Shown here: positions 7,678 through 12,358 of the stretch, one piece after another | Numbering within the stretch: position 1 is the stretch's first letter | Layout: each line of letters begins with the position of its first letter | DNA from: a bacterium | GTDB taxonomy: Bacteria > DRYD01 > JALUEN01 | DNA: 12,358 nt | Direction of reading: 5' to 3' | NCBI GenBank assembly: GCA_027052755.1 | Contig: JALUEN010000089.1 | Location: 1 to 12,358, forward strand | Translations under genes and position numbers: made by a program | Notes under the pieces: model-generated | Seen by the model: only the letters and a program-made list of their open reading frames with translations | Databases searched by the model: none | What the model was told of the DNA's origin: nothing

Positions 7678-7882
7678 TGTATCCCCTCACAACTTTGCCC
7701 CCTTTTAAATGAACTTCAACGTTTGGAAAGCTCTGCCTCTTGAACATCCTCGTATTTTTCAGAGATATGTTTAAGAGTGATATAACTGTAATTTTAACAA
7801 AACTTTTACTCTTTACATCAGCTTCTTCGTGGATTTTCTAGCTCCGCTTCCTTAAAATCTAAACTAGAGGGGAGGGAGTGTT
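7678..7882. promoter_or_regulatory. Divergent intergenic region between pcm and the phosphoesterase gene
   Basis: This 205-base gap separates two divergent operons, so promoters for both must lie here or nearby. The middle (about 7750-7815) is AT-rich. I see no strong terminator, riboswitch fold or long inverted repeat. Only a 5-bp CTCTG/CAGAG pair flanks about 7731-7764. On the minus strand, a 26-codon frame starting at 7747 runs into the pcm start and is treated as a finding, not a gene. Confidence 0.5.
7758..7786 (+). promoter_or_regulatory. Candidate sigma-70-type promoter for the rightward operon
   Basis: TTCAGA at 7758-7763 (four of six to TTGACA) and TATAAC at 7781-7786 (five of six to TATAAT) are separated by 17 bases. 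Together they would give a leader of about 90 bases before the ATG at 7883. It is the best pair I could find in the region by eye. In AT-rich sequence such matches arise by chance, so this is tentative. Confidence 0.3.
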
Positions 7883-8995
7883 ATGAAGGTAAATAGGAAC
7901 ATATCTATCTTTACCTACACTGAGAGAGCGGGAAAGATTAGGATATCTGAGAGAGCTCAGGATCATCTGAAGTCTGAAGAGCTCTCATCTCCCGCTGCTC
8001 CTGAGCCCCAGGATAAGGTAACTATAACCATCATCCACACTAATGATATGCATGGCAAGTATAGACCCACCAGTTCCGGTATGGGTGGGATGCCTTATGT
8101 CGCCACTGTGGTTAAGGAAATTCGTAAGAGATATCCTGATGCTATCTTAGTTGATGTAGGAGATACAGTTTATAATCCCCCCTACTCAAAGAAGCATCAC
8201 TTTCAGCCAATGGTTCAGATAATGAACGCTATGAACTATCAGATAGAGGCTATTGGGAACCATGAGTTCCAATACGGGGTACCAACTCTAGTGAAGGAGT
8301 TCGTAAAACAAGTTAAGTTCCCGGTTCTCAACTCTAACCTGTTATTTAAGGAGACTGGGGAGCTTCCAGAGGGAGTTCAACCATACCTGATAATGGACAT
8401 CAAAGGCGTTAAGGTGGCTTTTATAGGGGTATCAACTACCAGGCTAGCTACTAGCGCTAACCCCCATGTGGGTAGGGATGTCATTAAAATCCCTATTAGG
8501 GAAGCGCTTGCTAAGTACGTTCCAGAGGTTAAGAGGAAGGGCGCTGATGTGGTGATAGTGCTCGCTCATGAAGGTGTGAACAAGTTAAAGGAGATACTCT
8601 CTTCTATCCCTGAGATCGCTAAGGATATAGATGTGGTGATGGCTGGACATGACCACACCTTGACAGAAAAACCTAGGAAGGTAACGATTAAAGAGAAGGA
8701 AGCGATGGCTCTAGTTAAATACGCTATGAAACCATATAAGGCAAAGGTCATTAAGCTTAGAGTAAAAGCTAGCTCTAAGACGCATACGGTTTACATAGTG
8801 GAGGCTGGCTCCCACACTAAGTACGTTGGCTTCTCTCAGCTCACGATAGATAAGAACACAAAAGAGTTAGTTAAGTTCACCATGAAGCCTATTCCGGTGA
8901 AATCCAAGGAGATTAAACCTGATCCTGAAATCCAGAGGATAATAGAGAACTATGAATCGGTTCATGGATTAGTGGATGACCCTGAGGAAGCTTAA
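7883..8995 (+). CDS. Calcineurin-like phosphoesterase of the 5'-nucleotidase family, no signal peptide
   Basis: This is a 370-residue metal-dependent phosphohydrolase related to the N-terminal catalytic domain of UshA/5'-nucleotidases. All metal-site motifs are present: TNDMHG (D55, H57), DVGD (D94), GNHEF (N126, H127), LAHEG (H229) and GHDH (H256, H258). The later AGSHTKYVGFSQLTID segment is also typical of these enzymes. Three things are odd. There is no signal peptide, although relatives are usually periplasmic; residues 1-44 are instead a polar, charged and Ala/Pro-rich extension. The C-terminal 5'-nucleotidase substrate domain is absent, so the substrate cannot be inferred. A Lys-rich stretch (about 262-302) separates GHDH from the AGS strand. 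The ATG follows GAGGGGAGGGA at a good spacing. It is first in the rightward operon, 31 bases before the next gene. The fold is sure; nucleotide specificity is not. Confidence 0.9.
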   Translation: MKVNRNISIFTYTERAGKIRISERAQDHLKSEELSSPAAPEPQDKVTITIIHTNDMHGKYRPTSSGMGGMPYVATVVKEIRKRYPDAILVDVGDTVYNPPYSKKHHFQPMVQIMNAMNYQIEAIGNHEFQYGVPTLVKEFVKQVKFPVLNSNLLFKETGELPEGVQPYLIMDIKGVKVAFIGVSTTRLATSANPHVGRDVIKIPIREALAKYVPEVKRKGADVVIVLAHEGVNKLKEILSSIPEIAKDIDVVMAGHDHTLTEKPRKVTIKEKEAMALVKYAMKPYKAKVIKLRVKASSKTHTVYIVEAGSHTKYVGFSQLTIDKNTKELVKFTMKPIPVKSKEIKPDPEIQRIIENYESVHGLVDDPEEA

Positions 8996-9004
8996 GTTTT
9001 GAAT

Positions 9005-9017
9005 CCCCTTTTGGGGG
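9005..9017 (+). promoter_or_regulatory. CCCC-TTTT-GGGGG hairpin at the ribosome binding site
   Basis: In the 31-base gap before the ATG at 9027, CCCC (9005-9008) can pair with GGGG of 9013-9017 across a TTTT loop. The G run, nine bases before the start codon, and TAAGGA at 9018-9023 are the only plausible ribosome binding elements. The hairpin could therefore hide part of the site and tune translation. No T tract follows, so it is not a classic terminator. The stem is only four base pairs and its function is unproven. Confidence 0.3.
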
Positions 9018-9026
9018 TAAGGATAA

Positions 9027-9821
9027 ATGGGAACTTGGGATGTAGCGAAAGCATCAGGAGTATGGCATAAATCTGTGAAGTTTTTTAGGTTGTCGGGAGA
9101 TACGGAAGATAAGGGAAAAGATTCAAGGGATAGCGCTACTTCAAAGGAACTTAACCTGAGAGATAAGCTCTTAATTAGAGGACGAGAGTTCCTCTCTAAG
9201 GCGAAGAAGGTTCTTGAAAAAGATGAGACAGAAGCTACCTCTGCTGACCTGATAGTCCTATCTGATAGCAATCTAACAAAGATCTTAGATGTTTACAAGG
9301 TGGGTGCTCCACTGTTCCCTCCCCTCGGTGCTATAGGAGGAATTATGCTGGTGGCTTCCTCGCTCCCAGAATTAATCCAAAGCGCTAAGGAGAAGCGGGA
9401 AGAGAACGCTCTTAAGAAACTAGAGGCTCTAAGCAACATAGGATGGGGGATGCAGGTATTATCATCTACCTCTAGATTGGTCCTCAACTCAGTTATCCTT
9501 ACAACGCTCTCAAAAGCTTTTGGAGTTTTAGGAGCTCACCTTCAGATAGCAGCTGGAGTTCTTAAGCTGAGAAAGGCGAAGAACTTTAAGATGATAAGGG
9601 ATAGAACCTTGAAGGAAGGGGCTCTTGATTTAGTTGCAGGGAGCGCGTGGTTATTAGGTACCCTGGGAATCAACCCTGTTTTAAGTGCTGCAGTTTTCGC
9701 TGGGGCTACGATAGCTAAGGAGCTCATTACACATAAGGGATTAGTAGGAGCTCTTAAGGAAAAGGTAATTGATAAGACTTTAAGAAAACTCTCTAATAAA
9801 GAGGTTAAAGCTCGCTCTTGA
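9027..9821 (+). CDS. Unrecognised 264-residue protein with glycine/alanine-rich hydrophobic segments
   Basis: I do not recognise this family. Residues 1-90 are polar and highly charged, with a basic/acidic mix and no signal peptide; 45-66 looks helical. Three hydrophobic blocks follow: about 93-117 (VGAPLFPPLGAIGGIMLVAS), about 138-180 (a long amphipathic to hydrophobic stretch through LNSVILTTLSKAFGVLGAHL) and about 199-232 (LDLVAGSAWLLGTLGINPVL, then AAVFAGATIAKEL). They are split by strongly charged linkers (QSAKEKREENALKKLEAL; LRKAKNFKMIRDRTLKE), and the C-terminus is basic. This could be a membrane protein with helical hairpins or a soluble helical bundle with buried helices. No enzyme motif is visible. 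Codon use matches its neighbours. It ends eight bases before the uvrB start and begins 31 bases after the phosphoesterase, so it belongs to their operon. It is a real gene by frame length and spacing; function unknown. Confidence 0.82.
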   Translation: MGTWDVAKASGVWHKSVKFFRLSGDTEDKGKDSRDSATSKELNLRDKLLIRGREFLSKAKKVLEKDETEATSADLIVLSDSNLTKILDVYKVGAPLFPPLGAIGGIMLVASSLPELIQSAKEKREENALKKLEALSNIGWGMQVLSSTSRLVLNSVILTTLSKAFGVLGAHLQIAAGVLKLRKAKNFKMIRDRTLKEGALDLVAGSAWLLGTLGINPVLSAAVFAGATIAKELITHKGLVGALKEKVIDKTLRKLSNKEVKARS

Positions 9822-9829
9822 GGGAAGCT

Positions 9830-11875
9830 ATGTTAGGGGAAAGGTTCAAAGTAGTTTCCCCCTTTGAGCCTAGAGGAGATCAACCTAAGGCTATATCTCA
9901 GCTAGTTGACCTTTTCAAATCAGGAAGGAGATATCTGACCCTCCTAGGTGTAACTGGTAGCGGGAAAACCTTTGTCGTCTCTAAAGTGGTGGAAGCTCTT
10001 AATCTCCCCACCTTAGTGATCTCACCTAATAAAGTTCTAGCTGCTCAGCTCTTCTCTGAGTTCAGGGAGTTCTTTCCGGAGAACGCTGTGGAGTTCTTCA
10101 TCAGCTACTATGACTACTATCAGCCAGAAGCTTACCTACCTGATAGGGATATATATATAGAGAAGGAAGCGGTTATCAATAAACTCATAGATCGTTTGAG
10201 GCATAGAGCTACTACTGCGATCATGACGAGGAGAGATACTCTTATAGTAGCCTCAGTTTCCTGCATATATAATATAGGTTCTCCTGAGATATACGGGCAG
10301 TCCTTTATAAATCTCAGAGTAGGCGATCAGGTTAGCCCAGAGGAGCTACTGGATAAACTTGTGGTAATTGGCTATGAGCCCGGGGATTGGGACTTCACCA
10401 GGGGGACCTATAGGTACAGGGGTGAGTCAATCTTAGTCTTTCCGCAAGGACGAGATGAGATCATTAGAGTTGATTTTGACGATGATGTCATAGATAGGTT
10501 AATCCTCCTCAGCGTAGAGGGGGAGGTTTTGGCTAAGTTAGATGAATACCTGATCCCACCGGCTAGGCACTTTCTAACTCAACCTCACACCTTAGAGGAT
10601 GCTATCCGCTCAATAAGGGAGGAACTAAAAGCGAGGCTTGAGGAGCTTAAGGCTGAAGGAAAGATTGTAGAGGCCAGGAGGTTAAAGGTTAGGACTGAGA
10701 AGGATATAGAGCTTCTACTGACCCACGGCTACTGCCCAGGTATAGAGAACTATTGGAGACATCTGTCAGGGCTTCCCCCAGGAACTCCACCGTTCACACT
10801 ACTTGATTACTTCAGGAGAGCTTATGGAGAGGATTTTCTCGTGGTTGTAGATGAGAGCCACATAACTATTCCACAGCTTAAAGCTATGTACAGGGGAGAT
10901 AAATCCAGAAAGGAAACGTTAGTAGAGCATGGATTCCGATTACCTAGTTGTCTGGATAACAGGCCCCTCTCATTTCAGGAATTTCTAGATAGGGTGCCTA
11001 AGCTCCTGATGGTATCAGCTACGCCTGGTGATTGGGAATTGGAGCACTCTGAGAAAGTGGTGGAGCTGATCGTCAGACCTACCGGAATAGTTGATCCTGT
11101 AATAGAGGTGAGGCCTAGGGAAGGAGCTCTAATGGATATTCTTAACCTAATTCAGGAGGAGAAGAAGCGCGGTAATAGAGTCCTTGTGGTTACCCTCACC
11201 CAGGATAGTTCAGAGGAGCTAGCTAACTTCTTAGCCTCAAAAGGTATCAAGAGCGCTTACCTCCACGCTAGGGTAGAACCGCTTGATAGAGTGGAGATCC
11301 TTAAGGGTTTGAGGTCTGGAACCTATGATGTGCTGGTAGGTGTTAATCTGCTCAGGGAGGGATTGGACCTCCCTGAGGTTTCAGTAGTAGCTATCCTAGA
11401 CGCTGATAGGCAGGGCTTCCTGAGGAGTAAGAGAAGCCTGATACAGATAGCTGGTAGAGCAGCTAGACACCTAGCTGGAAAAGTTATACTATACGCAGAT
11501 GAGGTAACTGAGGCGATGAGGGAGGCTATAGAGGAGACGGAGAGGAGGAGAAAAATCCAGCTTAGGTATAATGAGGAACATAACATAACCCCTAAACCAG
11601 TTAAATCCAAGTTGAAGGATCCCCTGGAGTTAGTTGGTTTAAAGAGGAAGGATAGGGAAGCTGACTCGTTTATGGAGATGTTAAAGCGTTTGAACATCTC
11701 GGCTTTAAAGGATATGAGCGATGAGGAGCTTAAGATACTTATAGACGACCTGGTTGATCAGATGAAGAGGTACGCCACTGAGATGGAGTTTGAGAAAGCT
11801 GCGGCAGTAAGGGATAAACTCATGGAGATAAAGAGGGAGCTGAAGGTAGATATTAAGCTTAAGAGTTTGAGGTGA
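9830..11875 (+). CDS. uvrB: Excinuclease ABC subunit B (UvrB)
   Basis: UvrB is the damage-verifying helicase-like subunit of nucleotide excision repair; it receives damaged DNA from UvrA and recruits UvrC. I start it at the ATG at 9830 (681 residues), with GAGGG five bases upstream. The TTG at 9818 would add four residues and overlap the previous stop. Visible are FEPRGDQPKAI (12-22), Walker A GVTGSGKT (40-47), the strand-separating beta-hairpin region YYDYYQPEAYLP (93-104) with DIYIEKEAVIN, DESH (341-344, the DEAD-type box), VSATPGDWELEHS (395-407; usual form SATPGPYE), LLREGLDLPEV (508-518), QIAGRAAR (539-546), and a C-terminal UVR coiled-coil motif that contacts UvrC (about 637-671, MEFEKAAAVRDKL). 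Length is normal. uvrA and uvrC are not in the window. The identification is certain. Confidence 0.99.
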   Translation: MLGERFKVVSPFEPRGDQPKAISQLVDLFKSGRRYLTLLGVTGSGKTFVVSKVVEALNLPTLVISPNKVLAAQLFSEFREFFPENAVEFFISYYDYYQPEAYLPDRDIYIEKEAVINKLIDRLRHRATTAIMTRRDTLIVASVSCIYNIGSPEIYGQSFINLRVGDQVSPEELLDKLVVIGYEPGDWDFTRGTYRYRGESILVFPQGRDEIIRVDFDDDVIDRLILLSVEGEVLAKLDEYLIPPARHFLTQPHTLEDAIRSIREELKARLEELKAEGKIVEARRLKVRTEKDIELLLTHGYCPGIENYWRHLSGLPPGTPPFTLLDYFRRAYGEDFLVVVDESHITIPQLKAMYRGDKSRKETLVEHGFRLPSCLDNRPLSFQEFLDRVPKLLMVSATPGDWELEHSEKVVELIVRPTGIVDPVIEVRPREGALMDILNLIQEEKKRGNRVLVVTLTQDSSEELANFLASKGIKSAYLHARVEPLDRVEILKGLRSGTYDVLVGVNLLREGLDLPEVSVVAILDADRQGFLRSKRSLIQIAGRAARHLAGKVILYADEVTEAMREAIEETERRRKIQLRYNEEHNITPKPVKSKLKDPLELVGLKRKDREADSFMEMLKRLNISALKDMSDEELKILIDDLVDQMKRYATEMEFEKAAAVRDKLMEIKRELKVDIKLKSLR

Positions 11876-11880
11876 GTGCG

Positions 11881-12036
11881 ATGAGACTCCACAGGTACCT
11901 TAAAGGGATGGTAGCAGGTATGTTTTTAGTAGTTCAGCTGCCATTTGTCGCTCCTTTTCTAATCAAAGCGCTGTTATCTAAACCACCGAGAACTCCTGAG
12001 GAGGCAGAGAGGTTCTTCGGTAGGAAACCCGAATAG
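11881..12036 (+). CDS. 51-residue single-span membrane protein
   Basis: This small gene directly follows uvrB. The ATG at 11881 is preceded by GAGGTGA at 11869-11875, which overlaps the uvrB stop, at a five-base spacing; the gap to uvrB is five bases. The product starts with a basic stretch (MRLHRYLKG), has one hydrophobic helix at about residues 10-31 (MVAGMFLVVQLPFVAPFLIK) and ends in a polar tail (KPPRTPEEAERFFGRKPE). The layout suggests a short inner-membrane protein; which end faces the cytosol is unclear because both flanks are basic. I recognise no family. Ribosome binding site, spacing and codon style favour a real gene, but at this length conservation would be needed to be sure. Confidence 0.75.
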   Translation: MRLHRYLKGMVAGMFLVVQLPFVAPFLIKALLSKPPRTPEEAERFFGRKPE

Positions 12037-12161
12037 GGAAAACAGGTTTCTAAGAGATATCCCTTGAGAGGACTTCTACTTCCTTCAATTTAAATAAAGC
12101 CATTGGAGTACCTTTTGATCTGTTGTCAGAATTGGATCCTCTAGGAGAAGGAGGGATACCT
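12037..12161. other. Intergenic gap before kdd
   Basis: This 125-base gap holds no open frame I can support. A GAAACC/GGTTTC inverted repeat (12024-12029 with 12045-12050, 15-base loop) spans the stop of the small gene but has no T tract. TTGAGA at 12064-12069 and the AT-rich AATTTAAATAAA at 12087-12098 could be parts of a promoter for kdd, but their spacing is poor (about 20 bases). Confidence 0.3.
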
Positions 12162-12358
12162 ATGTTAACCTTAACCGACATGTTGGAGGAGTTTGGAGTT
12201 CACAGGAGTTTAGAACCTAAAGGAGTAGTTCCACAAGCAGCTTGGAAGGTGGATAACTCCCTACCTATTCGCGATTCTGAGATCTTATTTGAGCTTGAGG
12301 CACTGAACATTGACTCTGCTAGCTTTAGACAGATCCGTGAGGAGTGTAATGATGACAT
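12162..12358 (+). CDS. kdd: L-erythro-3,5-diaminohexanoate dehydrogenase, N-terminal part (3' end outside window)
   Basis: Kdd oxidises L-erythro-3,5-diaminohexanoate to 3-keto-5-aminohexanoate (5-amino-3-oxohexanoate) with an NAD(P) cofactor, a middle step in anaerobic lysine fermentation to acetate and butyrate. Sixty-five codons and two bases are visible before the right edge. The sequence VHRSLEPKGVVPQAAWKVDN (residues 13-32), then EILFELEALNIDSASFRQI (40-58), matches my recollection of the conserved N-terminus of this family (EPKGVLPQ, EILIDVxxLNIDSASF). The ATG at 12162-12164 has AAGGAGGG about seven bases upstream, the strongest ribosome binding site in the window. The gene follows a 125-base gap and may have its own promoter. 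Partner genes (lysine aminomutases, kce, kal) would be expected to the right. The identification is from motif recall over a short stretch. Confidence 0.88.
   Translation, partial: MLTLTDMLEEFGVHRSLEPKGVVPQAAWKVDNSLPIRDSEILFELEALNIDSASFRQIREECNDD

Noticed and set aside
9818-9829. uvrB start at TTG 9818
   Set aside because: It has no ribosome binding site of its own and overlaps the upstream stop; the ATG at 9830 has GAGGG five bases upstream and gives the usual UvrB N-terminus.
11323-11697. 124-codon minus-strand frame inside uvrB
   Set aside because: It lies wholly within the conserved helicase region of uvrB and is a shadow of that codon pattern; its product shows Ser/Leu-rich low complexity and no domain.
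12024-12050. GAAACC/GGTTTC repeat as a terminator after the small gene
   Set aside because: Its stem is six to seven weak base pairs with a 15-base loop and no downstream T run; it also overlaps the coding end.

Overview
The window looks like a stretch of chromosome from a diderm (outer-membrane-bearing), anaerobic and probably thermophilic bacterium. The diderm inference rests on a secreted DUF5916-type beta-barrel protein encoded directly behind secA. The anaerobic inference rests on the start of an L-erythro-3,5-diaminohexanoate dehydrogenase gene (kdd, lysine fermentation) at the right edge. Arginine is written almost entirely with AGG/AGA and isoleucine often with ATA. Genes are tightly packed and have strong GGAGG-type ribosome binding sites, a style common in thermophilic candidate-phylum bacteria such as the WOR-3 group. 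That placement is an inference, not a match to a named genome. I see no mobile elements, CRISPR arrays, rRNA or tRNA genes.

Layout. (1) Positions 1-3723, plus strand: the C-terminal two thirds of secA, then a 666-residue CBM9-like/DUF5916 outer-membrane barrel protein whose ribosome binding site lies inside the end of secA. (2) Positions 3747-7677, minus strand: a compact run read from right to left as pcm (isoaspartyl methyltransferase), a two-part GNAT acetyltransferase, murF and a small four-helix membrane protein. The gaps are 1, 23 and 46 bases, so this is very probably one operon. (3) Positions 7678-7882: a divergent intergenic region, AT-rich in the middle, that should hold promoters for both directions. 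(4) Positions 7883-12036, plus strand: a calcineurin-like 5'-nucleotidase-family phosphoesterase without a signal peptide, an unrecognised 264-residue protein with glycine/alanine-rich hydrophobic segments, uvrB, and a 51-residue single-helix membrane protein. Spacings are 31, 8 and 5 bases. (5) Position 12162 to the right edge, plus strand: the first 65 codons of kdd after a 125-base gap.

How the genes work together. secA drives export of proteins such as the barrel protein behind it. The minus-strand operon joins protein-damage repair (pcm), an uncharacterised acyl transfer and the last cytoplasmic step of peptidoglycan precursor synthesis (murF). The right-hand operon joins excision repair (uvrB) to two genes of unknown role that travel with it. 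No clear-cut new defence or metabolic system is visible. The least explained parts are the phosphoesterase/264-residue/uvrB/51-residue operon and the tandem GNAT protein in the murF operon. For three genes the start used here differs from the longest reading frame or had to be located by its ribosome binding site: GNAT at 6872, uvrB at 9830 and the 51-residue gene at 11881.
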